A stretch of 64,000 nt of DNA from Raineyella sp044508675 (GTDB lineage Bacteria; Actinomycetota; Actinomycetes; Propionibacteriales; Propionibacteriaceae). The stretch is taken from positions 1 to 64,000 of the forward strand of contig JBIQHF010000006.1 in assembly GCA_044508675.1 (NCBI GenBank), in the 5' to 3' direction. Position numbers and translations under genes: made by a program. The notes beneath the pieces are model-generated. The model had not been told where the DNA came from. It did no database searches and saw nothing but the letters and a program-made list of their open reading frames with translations. This document shows, piece after piece, positions 1 to 10,753 of the stretch (position 1 is its first letter; each line of letters opens with the position of its first letter).

Positions 1-546
1 CGCAAGGCCACGAGCCCTTGCGTCAACGACCCACCACACTCAACTCTGAACAGCCTCTTTCAGGGCACCCGCGACTTCGGTGTACGAACTCCAAATTGTC
101 GGGTATTCACGACAGCACCCACACGGATGGCCAATTTCGGAGACGTCTTGCTTAGTGTCAGAGCTCCTGTCGGAAGTATCAACAGAGCTCAGGAGGAGTG
201 CTGTATTGGCCGAGGTTTGGCATCCATCACTGTTCCTCACGGAGGGAACGCCGTCCTGTTGCATGTTCTTCAGCAAGCTTCACGTCAATGGGAGCCGTAC
301 GAGTCAACGGGAACCGTCTTCGGGTCAATCGGGCGGAAGGATCTTGAGATGATCGAAGTCCCTTGGCCAGATTCAGATGAGCTCGTTCGCCTGACACCAG
401 TGATTGATGCTCTTGAGAACCGCCTTATGGCCGCAGATCGAGAGTCCCGTACCCTCGCCGCCCTCCGTGACACCCTCCTACCCGCGCTCGTGTCCGGCCG
501 ACTCTCCGTACGCGACGCCGAAGCCGCCGTGTCCGAGGTCGTCTGA
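1..546 (+). CDS. hsdS: Type I restriction-modification specificity subunit HsdS, C-terminal part
   Basis: Frame 1 is open from the window edge to TGA at 544-546; the true start lies to the left. From about base 103 the product reads like the second target-recognition half of HsdS: an FGDVLLSVRAPVGSIN block, then CCIGRGLASI, then a helical tail with LRDTLLPALVSGRLSV, the usual C-terminal conserved region. In the family, HsdS sets DNA sequence specificity and holds HsdM and HsdR together. The first 30 or so codons align less obviously, so a frameshift near the edge cannot be excluded. The 60-base blocks I counted in the first 240 bases are 52-58 percent GC against about 70 percent later, fitting a horizontally exchanged specificity domain. 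Its stop overlaps the hsdR start by one base. hsdM is presumably just outside the window. Confidence 0.85.
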   Translation, partial: RKATSPCVNDPPHSTLNSLFQGTRDFGVRTPNCRVFTTAPTRMANFGDVLLSVRAPVGSINRAQEECCIGRGLASITVPHGGNAVLLHVLQQASRQWEPYESTGTVFGSIGRKDLEMIEVPWPDSDELVRLTPVIDALENRLMAADRESRTLAALRDTLLPALVSGRLSVRDAEAAVSEVV

Positions 547-3500
547 TGCCCGGCTTCAGCGAGGCCGACTGGGAGCTGGTGGCTCTCGAAACCCTCGGCG
601 AGCACGGTTGGCAGCCCCTGGCCGGCGCGGACATCGCGCCGGGGAAGGGGGAGCGGACGACCTGGGAGGACCCCGTCATCCCCAGTCGTGTCGTCGCGGC
701 CGCCCAACAGCTCAACCCGCAGGTGCCGCAGACGTACCTCAAGCAGGCGGTCACCGAGATCCTCACCCCGCGCTCCCAGGACGCGATCGCGGAGAACAAG
801 CGCCTGCACGAGTACATGGTCAACGGCTACCGCGGCGTCACCTGGACCGACCACGAAGGCGTCGACCACAACCCGACGATCCGGCTGATCGACCCCAAGC
901 CCGAGCGCAACGAGTGGCTGGCCGTCAACCAGGTCACCCTGCGCAACCGGGACCGTACGCGTCGCCTGGACGTGGTGCTCTACTGCAACGGCCTGCCGGT
1001 CGCGATCATGGAACTCAAGAACGCCGGCTCGCCGGGCGCTGACCTCCCGATGGCGCATGCCCAACTAGGGACGTACGTCACCGAGTTCCCGATGGCGTTC
1101 CGGGGCTGCGTGATGACGGTGATCAGCGACGGGATCTCCGCCTCGTACGGCACCCCGTTCACCCCGCTGAACCACTACTCGCCGTGGAACGTCGACGACG
1201 AGGGCCACCCGGTCCCGCTGGGGGAGGCCGTGCCCGACACCGAGCACGCCACCGCGCTGGAGATCGCGCTCGACGGCCTGTTCAACCTCGAACGGTTCAC
1301 CCAGCTGATGCGGCTCTACACCGCGTTCGCCGAGGGGGAGCACGGGCTGAGCAAGCGGATCGCCAAGCCACACCAGTACTTCGCGGTCGCCAAGGCCATC
1401 GGCACCACGATCCAGGCGGTGCGCACCAACGGCAAGGCCGGCGTCGTCTGGCACACCCAGGGGTCGGGCAAGTCGCTGGAGATGGAGCTGTACGCCAACC
1501 AGGTCGCCCGTCACCCGCAGCTGCTCAACCCGACGATCGTGGTGATCACCGACCGGACCGAGCTCGACGGGCAGCTCTACGACGGGTTCGCCGCGAGCAC
1601 GCTGCTGCCGGAGAAGCCGGTGCAGGTGCGCAGGCGCTCCGAGCTGCGCACCGAGCTGTCGGGTCGTACGAGTGGCGGCATCTACTTCACCACGCTGCAG
1701 AAGTTCGGCCGTTCGGCGCAGGAGCGGCAGTCCGGCGCGGACCATCCGCTGCTGTCTGACCGTCGCAACATCATCATCATTGTCGACGAGGCGCACCGCA
1801 GCCACTACGACGACCTGGACGGCTACGCCCGCCACCTGCACGACGCGGTGCCGAACGCGACCTTCATCGCGTTCACCGGCACGCCGGTCAGCAAGGTCGA
1901 CCACGACACCCGCGAGGTCTTCGGCGACTACATCGACATCTATGACCTGACCCGGGCCGTCGCCGACGGCGCGATCGTCCCGGTCTACTTCGAGCCGCGC
2001 CTGGTCAAGGTCGGCCTGGCCGCCGGAGTGACCCAGGAGGAGGTCGACGCGGCCGCCGACGAGGCCACCGCGGGCCTGGACGACGTGGAGCGCGAACGGA
2101 TCGAGCAGTCCGTCGCGGTGATCAACGCGGTTTACGGCGCCCCGGACCGGCTCGCCCGGCTGGCCGCCGACATCGTCGAGCACTGGGAGACCCGCAGCGC
2201 CCGGATGCGTCCGTTCATCGACGGACCCGGCAAGGCGATGATCGTCGGCAGCACCCGGCAGATCTGCGCCGACCTGTACGCCCAGATCGTTGCGCTGCGA
2301 CCCGACTGGCACGACGATGCGGTCGACAAGGGCCGAATCAAGGTCGTCTACTCCGGCGACGCCTCCGACCAGCCGCCGGTCAGCGACCACGTCCGCCGCG
2401 AATCGCAGAACAAGGTGATCAAGGCCCGGCTCCGCGATCCCGACGACGAGCTCGAGCTGGTGATTGTCAAGGACATGATGCTGACCGGCTACGACTCCCC
2501 GCCGCTGCACACCCTCTACCTGGACCGGCCGCTCAAGGGCGCGCTGCTGATGCAGACCCTGGCCCGGATCAACCGCACCTTCCGTGGCAAGGAGGACGGG
2601 CTGCTGGTGGCGTACGCCCCGCTGGCCGACAACCTCGCCGCTGCGCTGGCCGAGTACACGCTCGACGACCAGAAGACGAAGCCGGTCGGCCGCGACGTGT
2701 CCGAGGCGGTCGACCTGGCCCGGGCCCTGGTCGGTCAGCTGGACCTGCTGACCACGGGGTACAACTGGCGCGCCGCGATGACTGGGCCGAAGGGCTGGAT
2801 CGTCGCGGCGACCGGCCTGACCGCGTGGCTGCGCTCACCGCAGACCCCGGGCAACCAGGTCCAGCAGGTCACGCAGGGTGAGAAGGCCCAGCCCACGGTG
2901 GCCGAGCGCTACCGTACGCTCGCCGGGCAGCTCAGCCGTGCCTGGGCGCTGGCGTCGGGCTCGGAGACGCTGGCGGACATCAAGGTCGACGTCCAGTTCT
3001 ACGAAGAAGTCCGGATCTGGATGGCGAAGTTCGACGCCGCTGAGCGCGCCGCCAGTGGCCGACCGGTGCCGGAGGAGGTTGCCCGCCTGCTGCGCCAGAT
3101 CGTCGACGAGTCGACCGTCGGCGGTGAGGTCGTCGACATCTACCAGGCCGCCCAGATCAGTCGGCCGAACTTCGACCACCTCTCCCCGGAGCTGCTGGCA
3201 CAGGCCAGGTCCTCGTCTCGGTCGCAGCTGGCGATCGAGGCGCTGCGCAACTCGATCCTGGCCGAGGCGGAGCGGGTCACGGGGCACAACCTTGTACGCC
3301 AGCGGAACTTCAGCGACCGCCTCGCCTCCCTGATGACCCGCTACACCAACTCCCAGCTCACCGCGGCCGAAGTGCTGCAGGAGCTGTACGAGATGAGCAA
3401 GGACATCGCCGCCGAGAGCCGGCGCGGCGAGCAGTTCCACCCACCGCTCGGCGCCAGCGAACTGTCCCTCTACGACGCGGTCGCCGACAACCAGTCGGCC

Positions 3501-3752
3501 ATGGACGTGCTGGGCCAGGACGTGCTCGCCGACATCGCCCGCGAGCTGGTCCGGATCATGCGCAAGGACACCCGGACCGACTGGACCGTACGCGACGACG
3601 TCCGGGCGGCGTTGCGGGCAAAGATCAAGCGATTGCTGCGGTCGCGGAAGTATCCGCCGGACAAGTCGGAGGAGGCGGTGCGGCTGGTGATCGAGCAGAT
3701 GGAGGTGCTGGCGCCGGGGTACCAGAGGCAGCCAGCGGAAATGTCGGACTGA
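546..3752 (+). CDS. hsdR: Type I restriction enzyme endonuclease/translocase subunit HsdR
   Basis: 1068 aa, normal length for HsdR, the motor and nuclease subunit that cuts DNA after ATP-driven translocation. An N-terminal PD-(D/E)xK nuclease is visible as D142 with E156-L-K158 (LDVVLY then IMELKN). The SF2 motor follows: Walker A HTQGSGKS at 303-310, DEAH box at 414-417, motif III FTGTP at 443-447 and motif VI ARINR at 673-677. The C-terminal 350 residues are the helical part that contacts HsdM/HsdS. The ATG overlaps the hsdS stop (TGATG), implying translational coupling. All catalytic motifs are intact, so the system looks functional if hsdM is present upstream. Confidence 0.97.
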   Translation: MPGFSEADWELVALETLGEHGWQPLAGADIAPGKGERTTWEDPVIPSRVVAAAQQLNPQVPQTYLKQAVTEILTPRSQDAIAENKRLHEYMVNGYRGVTWTDHEGVDHNPTIRLIDPKPERNEWLAVNQVTLRNRDRTRRLDVVLYCNGLPVAIMELKNAGSPGADLPMAHAQLGTYVTEFPMAFRGCVMTVISDGISASYGTPFTPLNHYSPWNVDDEGHPVPLGEAVPDTEHATALEIALDGLFNLERFTQLMRLYTAFAEGEHGLSKRIAKPHQYFAVAKAIGTTIQAVRTNGKAGVVWHTQGSGKSLEMELYANQVARHPQLLNPTIVVITDRTELDGQLYDGFAASTLLPEKPVQVRRRSELRTELSGRTSGGIYFTTLQKFGRSAQERQSGADHPLLSDRRNIIIIVDEAHRSHYDDLDGYARHLHDAVPNATFIAFTGTPVSKVDHDTREVFGDYIDIYDLTRAVADGAIVPVYFEPRLVKVGLAAGVTQEEVDAAADEATAGLDDVERERIEQSVAVINAVYGAPDRLARLAADIVEHWETRSARMRPFIDGPGKAMIVGSTRQICADLYAQIVALRPDWHDDAVDKGRIKVVYSGDASDQPPVSDHVRRESQNKVIKARLRDPDDELELVIVKDMMLTGYDSPPLHTLYLDRPLKGALLMQTLARINRTFRGKEDGLLVAYAPLADNLAAALAEYTLDDQKTKPVGRDVSEAVDLARALVGQLDLLTTGYNWRAAMTGPKGWIVAATGLTAWLRSPQTPGNQVQQVTQGEKAQPTVAERYRTLAGQLSRAWALASGSETLADIKVDVQFYEEVRIWMAKFDAAERAASGRPVPEEVARLLRQIVDESTVGGEVVDIYQAAQISRPNFDHLSPELLAQARSSSRSQLAIEALRNSILAEAERVTGHNLVRQRNFSDRLASLMTRYTNSQLTAAEVLQELYEMSKDIAAESRRGEQFHPPLGASELSLYDAVADNQSAMDVLGQDVLADIARELVRIMRKDTRTDWTVRDDVRAALRAKIKRLLRSRKYPPDKSEEAVRLVIEQMEVLAPGYQRQPAEMSD

Positions 3753-3815
3753 TTTCACACAATGAATGTGTCGTCCACGGGTAGATGTTCAGCCCTGGGT
3801 GAGCGGCAACAGCAA

Positions 3816-3834
3816 GACCCCGATCGTCGGGGTC
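3816..3834 (+). terminator. Hairpin after hsdR
   Basis: Perfect 8-bp inverted repeat (GACCCCGA / TCGGGGTC) with a 3-base loop in the 230-base gap after hsdR. There is no T-tract, which is common for actinobacterial terminators, so the role is inferred. I see nothing else convincing in 3753-3982 apart from the ribosome-binding site of the next gene. Confidence 0.45.
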
Positions 3835-3982
3835 GGCCAACGGTCGGAGTCCATACAACTTTGGCGGGTTGTTCGGACACCGTACTCCACTTGGCGGTGG
3901 GAAGCCTATGAAGGTGGACCCTGCGGAACACGGGTGGGTTGGCCGTTGTCTGGGTGCCGGAGCCCTCAGGAGGGGGCAAAGC

Positions 3983-4186
3983 ATGGCCAAGAAGCCACAG
4001 AATCACGGGAAGCCGTGGTCGGCGTCGGATGACCGGCGCCTGTCACAGCTGGCCGGTCAGAACACGCCTACCAGGGTGATCGGCTTGAAGCTGGAGCGTA
4101 CAGAAGCGGCCGTGCGGTCGCATGCGGCCGAGCAGGGCATCAGTTTGGCGCCGACCAACCAATCGCCGTATGGCAAGGGGAAGTGA
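3983..4186 (+). CDS. Small SANT/Myb-like basic protein
   Basis: 67 aa, starting at the ATG preceded by a strong AGGAGG at 3968-3973; the frame stays open further upstream but without a ribosome-binding site. It is a basic protein with a single homeodomain-like or SANT-like helix bundle: KPWSASDDRRLSQLAGQ, then TPTRVIGLKLERTEAAVRSH, ending in PTNQSPYG. I recognise the TPTRVIGLKLxRT...PTNQSPY pattern from short uncharacterised bacterial proteins; DNA binding is an inference from the repeated helix pattern. It overlaps the next gene by 4 bases (GTGA), so the two are probably co-translated. It sits between a restriction system and a toxin-antitoxin pair. Confidence 0.75.
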   Translation: MAKKPQNHGKPWSASDDRRLSQLAGQNTPTRVIGLKLERTEAAVRSHAAEQGISLAPTNQSPYGKGK

Positions 4187-4455
4187 TCGCCGTGCAGAGC
4201 TCGAAGCGCGGGCGCGGTCCCGACCACGGGGTCAGCGTCAAGATCACCTGTCCCAGCGGCCACATGCACGAGCTGTGCGTGCGGGTGCGGCGGGAGGTCC
4301 ACCCCAACCTGCGATGTTCGCTCGATGTCGGGGGCGGTGTCGCGTTGGGCGGCTCGAGCTGTATTCCGGCAGATCTTGTCTCACGCGTGGAGCACGAGTT
4401 GGGCAACAACTATCAGGAAACGTTCCGTCGTGGCTGGGTGAGCATCCGCCTGTAG
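4183..4455 (+). CDS. Hypothetical protein, possible metal-binding
   Basis: 90 aa from a GTG overlapping the previous stop, with AAGGGGAA directly upstream. No family recognised. The four cysteines and nearby histidines (CPSGHMHELC, then NLRC, then GSSC) could bind a metal, and the middle is rich in glycine and small residues (LDVGGGVALGGSS). There is no signal peptide or membrane segment. Tight coupling to the SANT-like gene suggests the two act together. The function is unknown. Confidence 0.6.
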   Translation: MIAVQSSKRGRGPDHGVSVKITCPSGHMHELCVRVRREVHPNLRCSLDVGGGVALGGSSCIPADLVSRVEHELGNNYQETFRRGWVSIRL

Positions 4456-4567
4456 TCGTCCGGTTCTGACTGCCGCGCCGAGTGCTCGTCCCGGTATCGC
4501 CGTGGGCGAGCGTTCGGCGCGGGGCAGGCGCCTACTCGTCAAGCAGTAGCTTCCACCATGAAGCTGG

Positions 4568-4583
4568 TACGATATGTGCACAT
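4568..4583 (+). promoter_or_regulatory. Putative promoter -10 and palindromic operator of the toxin-antitoxin pair
   Basis: TACGAT at 4568-4573 resembles a -10 hexamer and abuts the perfect 10-bp palindrome ATGTGCACAT at 4574-4583. Antitoxins of this kind usually repress their own operon through such a palindrome overlapping the promoter. That role is inferred from position. Confidence 0.45.
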
Positions 4584-4607
4584 TTCATGGCGGAAGTGAG
4601 TGTAGGC

Positions 4608-5105
4608 ATGTCTCTGACTCGTCGTGGACGGATCTATCAGACATCGGACTTGTCAGGACGTGGCCGCAAGGAGTTCATCGAGGCGGCACAGCGCGGCCCG
4701 ACCACGCTGCGGACACCCGAAGGGGAGTCGCTGGTGATGCTCCCGGCGGCCGACCTTGAGCATCTGGCCGGGATGCGGGACCATGCGCTGAACTTCCTCA
4801 TGCTGGACAACGCCATGTCGCGCCCGCGTGAACAACGTCGAGCTGCTGACTTCGGTGGTTGGGCGTTCGTGGCGTCCCTGGACGACGACCAACTGGCTGA
4901 GTTCCACGCAGAGGTCAATGATGCCCTGATCCGAGCCGGCAGTGGCCAGGCGATCTCCGTGGTCGATGACCTCCTGGATGAGTGGCGACTCACTGCTTCA
5001 CTGATGGCTGATCCCGTTAGCCGGAGCATCCTGGAGGGTCCGATGGACGTCGAGGACTGGAGTGGGGTTGGTCCCGAGGACTGGGCGGCCGCTCCGGGAG
5101 CCTGA
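4608..5105 (+). CDS. Antitoxin-like protein of a toxin-antitoxin pair (PhD/YefM-like N-terminus)
   Basis: 165 aa. The N-terminus (RGRIYQTSDLSGRGRKEFIEAA...TTLRTPEGESLVMLP) has the pattern of a PhD/YefM-type antitoxin, where the first 60 residues dimerise and bind DNA; the rest is a helical acidic tail. I chose ATG 4608 because GGAAGTGAG lies upstream; an in-frame ATG at 4587 is the alternative and would lie just after the palindromic operator. It ends 6 bases before the downstream gene, the normal antitoxin-then-toxin order. The longer than usual C-terminal region (about 100 residues) is probably the toxin-neutralising part. Confidence 0.7.
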   Translation: MSLTRRGRIYQTSDLSGRGRKEFIEAAQRGPTTLRTPEGESLVMLPAADLEHLAGMRDHALNFLMLDNAMSRPREQRRAADFGGWAFVASLDDDQLAEFHAEVNDALIRAGSGQAISVVDDLLDEWRLTASLMADPVSRSILEGPMDVEDWSGVGPEDWAAAPGA

Positions 5106-5111
5106 GCTGCC

Positions 5112-5495
5112 ATGCCTCCCCGCGCCTACAGCCCGTTCGAACCAGCGCCCCGCCCCGGTGGTCGCCCAGAGGATGCGCCGGAATGGCGAGTGCTGATCCA
5201 TCAGAAGTGCCGTGACCTCTGGGCCGAGTTGCCTGATCGAGTGGGGCTGCAGAACGCCTCACGTGCTTGGGACTACTTGGCCCACACGCCGAACAAGCCA
5301 CCCCGGATCGGTCAGTGCACGAAGCTCAAGGGCACGGACAAGTTCGCCAAGGACGGTTGGTCGGCCGTTTACCACTACGAGGTAAGCGGAGCCGGGCGCA
5401 TCGACTTCCAGTACAACGCCGCATTCAGCGGCGGTGCGAACGGTGATCCACACCCGGTGGTCAGGATCATCAGACTGGACCTCGGCAGTCACTGA
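5112..5495 (+). CDS. Probable toxin partner (RelE-like fold suspected)
   Basis: 127 aa, 6 bases after the antitoxin-like gene. Recognisable stretches are RDLWAELPDRVGLQNASRAW, the CTKLKGTDKFAKDGWSAVYH block and YEVSGAGRIDFQYNAAF, then HPVVRIIRLDLGSH. The strand-rich C-terminal half with an arginine-containing final strand is like RelE-type mRNA interferases. I know related small proteins paired with antitoxins, but the biochemical activity is inferred. The stop lies 58 bases from the convergent HNH gene. Confidence 0.6.
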   Translation: MPPRAYSPFEPAPRPGGRPEDAPEWRVLIHQKCRDLWAELPDRVGLQNASRAWDYLAHTPNKPPRIGQCTKLKGTDKFAKDGWSAVYHYEVSGAGRIDFQYNAAFSGGANGDPHPVVRIIRLDLGSH

Positions 5496-5553
5496 AGTCC
5501 AGACAGTTCGTCCGCGGCAGCTCCTGTCCGACCCGGGCCACGGCTCGTGGACG

Positions 5554-6999
5554 TCAGGCCTGCGGGCTGGGTGGTCGGCGGTTTAGGATTTTGATCGTCT
5601 CGAGCTCGAGGCCGGACGGTTCCGCGGAGACGCAGGGCACCCGGCTGCCCCAGTTGTCCACCTCGTACCAACGGCCGTACGGCGAGCGCCACAACCAGTG
5701 ACCGGGCCGGACCTGGCGGCATCGCCAGCCGGCGTGGGTCTTCGCCCGGTGCGCGAACCGGCTGAGCGGGCCCAGGTTCTCTACCCGGGTCTCGCCACCC
5801 TGCGCGTACGGGGTGGTGTGGTCGAGGTCGGTGTGCCGGGCCCGGCGTGTGCCCCACGGGAACACCTCGTACGGCTGGGCCAACACCACCTGCTCGCGCA
5901 TCCGCTCGGGGATCTCGTACGAGTCGACCGGTTCGGACTCGCGGTGGTCGATCACCCCGGTCACCCGTACGGTCGAGTCCGCCAGCAGGGCGCGCAGGGC
6001 CGTCACGGGCACCGCACCCTCGCCCTCCATCCGGGCGACGCCCTCCGGGCCGAGGCGCTCGGTGTTGAGGTGCAGGTAGAGCCGGACCGGCGGCTTGAGC
6101 CGGTCGGCGCCGGCGTTGTCCCCGGCAAGCAGGGCGGCGGCCCGCTCCGGCGTGGCGAGGATGCCCAGGGCCCGCGCGCGGCGGACGTCCAGGCTGTCGG
6201 TGTCGCCGGTCTGGCCCAGCCGGTGGGCGATCCGGGCGATCGTCGCGTCCAGTTGGAGCGCCTCGGGCGTGCCGAGCCGGGCGAACACGGTACGGACGCC
6301 GGCAGTGCCGACCTCGTCCCGCGCCACCCTGGCGAACCGGCCGGACCGGGCCCGTTCTTCGGCTTCGGCCGCCCGGTCCGGGGCGGCGTTGGTGATCTCG
6401 CCCTCCACCAGTGCCTCGAGCCGCGGCCAGGAGAGCGCGCCGAGCCCGACGGCGACGGCACGGTCGACCTGCAGGGCCTGGGTCCGGTCCAGGCCGGCCC
6501 AGCGCACCGCCTGGGCGATCTTGCGGGCCTGCCAGAGCGGCACCCGTCCGGCCATCACCGCCTGCCACAGCCGGGGATGGCGCCAGCGGGCGGACAACGC
6601 ATCGGCGACCAGGCCACGGGTGGCCAGATGGGAGCTGCGGAGCAGGGCGGCCAACTCCAGGACCAGGAATTCCGGCACCTCCGGGCAACCGTCCCCGCCC
6701 AGGTCGAGGAGTTGCTCCCCGCCCTCCAGGTGTTCCTGGACCGGTGGCGGGGCGATCGAGGCCAGATGCGCGACCAGTGCGAATTGTCGCGCTTCGGCCG
6801 CGTTCCGCAGCGTCCGTAGCGCGTCCATCTCGTCCAGTGCTTCGTGGACCGAGTCGGGCATGACCCGGTCGGGGTCGAGTGCCAGGGGCATGATGACATC
6901 GGCGACCGTCGTCTCGGCCTCCGCCACCGGGCCGGCCTCCGCCACCGGGGCCCGGTATTCGTCCCCCGGGCCGGGATCGTCGAACAGTGTTCCGCTCAT
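5554..6999 (-). CDS. DUF222 and HNH endonuclease domain protein
   Basis: 481 aa. A long helical DUF222 region (about residues 30-340) precedes a C-terminal HNH domain with DLDHTTPYAQGG, ENLGPL and RAKTHAGW, providing the expected H, N and H. The usual cysteine pair before DLDH is absent. The family (13E12-repeat type) is multicopy in many actinobacteria and is suspected to be a mobile or selfish nuclease; the role is not established. ATG 6999 was chosen because TAGCGT lies exactly 7 bases upstream (7007-7012), the leaderless layout seen elsewhere here; an in-frame start at 7029 is the alternative. Confidence 0.9.
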   Translation of the reverse strand: MSGTLFDDPGPGDEYRAPVAEAGPVAEAETTVADVIMPLALDPDRVMPDSVHEALDEMDALRTLRNAAEARQFALVAHLASIAPPPVQEHLEGGEQLLDLGGDGCPEVPEFLVLELAALLRSSHLATRGLVADALSARWRHPRLWQAVMAGRVPLWQARKIAQAVRWAGLDRTQALQVDRAVAVGLGALSWPRLEALVEGEITNAAPDRAAEAEERARSGRFARVARDEVGTAGVRTVFARLGTPEALQLDATIARIAHRLGQTGDTDSLDVRRARALGILATPERAAALLAGDNAGADRLKPPVRLYLHLNTERLGPEGVARMEGEGAVPVTALRALLADSTVRVTGVIDHRESEPVDSYEIPERMREQVVLAQPYEVFPWGTRRARHTDLDHTTPYAQGGETRVENLGPLSRFAHRAKTHAGWRCRQVRPGHWLWRSPYGRWYEVDNWGSRVPCVSAEPSGLELETIKILNRRPPSPQA

Positions 7000-7006
7000 G
7001 ACCCTG

Positions 7007-7012
7007 ACGCTA
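7007..7012 (-). promoter_or_regulatory. Putative leaderless -10 (TAGCGT) for the HNH gene
   Basis: TAGCGT on the minus strand lies 7 bases before ATG 6999. The spacing would place the transcription start at the start codon. Confidence 0.4.
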
Positions 7013-7049
7013 CGCGAGGCCACTGACATTTTTCGTACGTGGGGTCGAA

Positions 7050-9575
<2,526 letters not shown>

Positions 9576-9635
9576 GGCCCCATCATCGCCCGGGCAGGTG
9601 AACGGAACAAGACAGTGGCCCTCCCGGCGGCGTCC

Positions 9636-10691
9636 TCAGGAGGCGGCCACCTCACGGTGCTTGGCGATGTAGGCATCGAAGTCCCAGGCCGGCCGCCGGT
9701 CACTGCCGTCGAGGAACTCGATCGCGGCCCTCCGCCCGTTCCGGTACAGCATCTCGCGGTCCTCGGCATCCAGGTCGAACTGGGTCGTGCGTACCCCGCC
9801 GGTGTCGACGAAGATCGTCCGGGCGATCGCATCGGAGGCGTCGATGTGCTGGCGGTCGTAGAAGCCCATCATCGTACGCAGCATCGCGCGGGCCAGCCCG
9901 ATCGGGCCCTTGATGGTGTTCCTGATGCCCAGCCCGGCCTGCGGCCTGCCGGACAGCTTGACCCCGTTCGTCGGCCAGCGCGGAGCCATCCCGGGTGGCG
10001 CGTCGAACACGGTGATCGGGTAGTTCGAGAGCATGCCGCCGTCGACCAGCCAGGTGTCGGTGCCATCCTTCTCGCGCCATTTCACCGGCCGGTAGAAAAA
10101 CGGGATCGACATCGACACCCGCACCGAGTCGACGACCCGTTGCGCGCCCGGGTCCCTCCCGTAGTCCCCGAAGTCCCACGGGAAGTAGCGCAGGCGGCCG
10201 TTGGTGAGGTCCGATCCGGTCACCACCAGCCGGAAGCGCCGGGACTCCGCCAGGACCCGCCCCGGATCCGGGTCCTCGTACGGCAGGTCGGCGAAGGTCC
10301 CCGCCCAGCCGGGGCCGGCGTGGTCCCGTAGTTGTTCGTCGAGCCACTTCTTCAGGTAGTCGCCGTGGTAGAGACCGGTATGGACCCACAGGTCGATGGC
10401 CTTGCCGACCACGAGATTGCTGAACCGGCCACCGTCCATGAACTTGCGGTAGTCGGTTCTGCGGAGGATCTCGACCATTGTCGGGGTCGGGATCCCGGCG
10501 GCCACCAACGCCCCCGCAATCGCCCCTGCCGACGACCCTGCCACCCTCCGGAAGGTGTAGCCGCGCTCCTCGAGCACCTCGAGGGCGCCGACCAGCGCGA
10601 TGCCCTTCACGCCGCCGCCCTCCAGGACGAGGTCGGCGGTGAATTCCTGCTGCTGTGGCGGCGTGTTCTCGCCAGTCTGGCCATCGTCCAT
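9636..10691 (-). CDS. Patatin-like phospholipase
   Basis: 351 aa. The patatin fold acts as a Ser-Asp acyl hydrolase on lipids. The oxyanion loop GGGVKG is at 25-30, the nucleophile elbow GSSAG at 52-56 (S54), and the catalytic aspartate D217 in LVDGGMLSNYP. There is no signal peptide or clear membrane segment, so it is cytoplasmic or peripheral. It lies between rlmB (62 bases upstream) and glgX (60 bases downstream) on the same strand. GACTCT 6 bases before the ATG could be a weak leaderless -10. The substrate cannot be deduced. Confidence 0.9.
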   Translation of the reverse strand: MDDGQTGENTPPQQQEFTADLVLEGGGVKGIALVGALEVLEERGYTFRRVAGSSAGAIAGALVAAGIPTPTMVEILRRTDYRKFMDGGRFSNLVVGKAIDLWVHTGLYHGDYLKKWLDEQLRDHAGPGWAGTFADLPYEDPDPGRVLAESRRFRLVVTGSDLTNGRLRYFPWDFGDYGRDPGAQRVVDSVRVSMSIPFFYRPVKWREKDGTDTWLVDGGMLSNYPITVFDAPPGMAPRWPTNGVKLSGRPQAGLGIRNTIKGPIGLARAMLRTMMGFYDRQHIDASDAIARTIFVDTGGVRTTQFDLDAEDREMLYRNGRRAAIEFLDGSDRRPAWDFDAYIAKHREVAAS

Positions 10692-10753
10692 GTGACCAGA
10701 GTCACAACTGGTGTCGCGATGGTCAATGGACGATGGCTGCCAGTCCGCCGGGG

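Noticed and set aside
40..276. 78-codon minus-strand frame at the left edge
   Set aside because: Opposes the hsdS frame that carries clear family motifs; no homology or ribosome-binding site.
3766..4032. 88-codon plus-strand frame after hsdR
   Set aside because: Overlaps the SANT-like gene in another frame, no ribosome-binding site, no homology.
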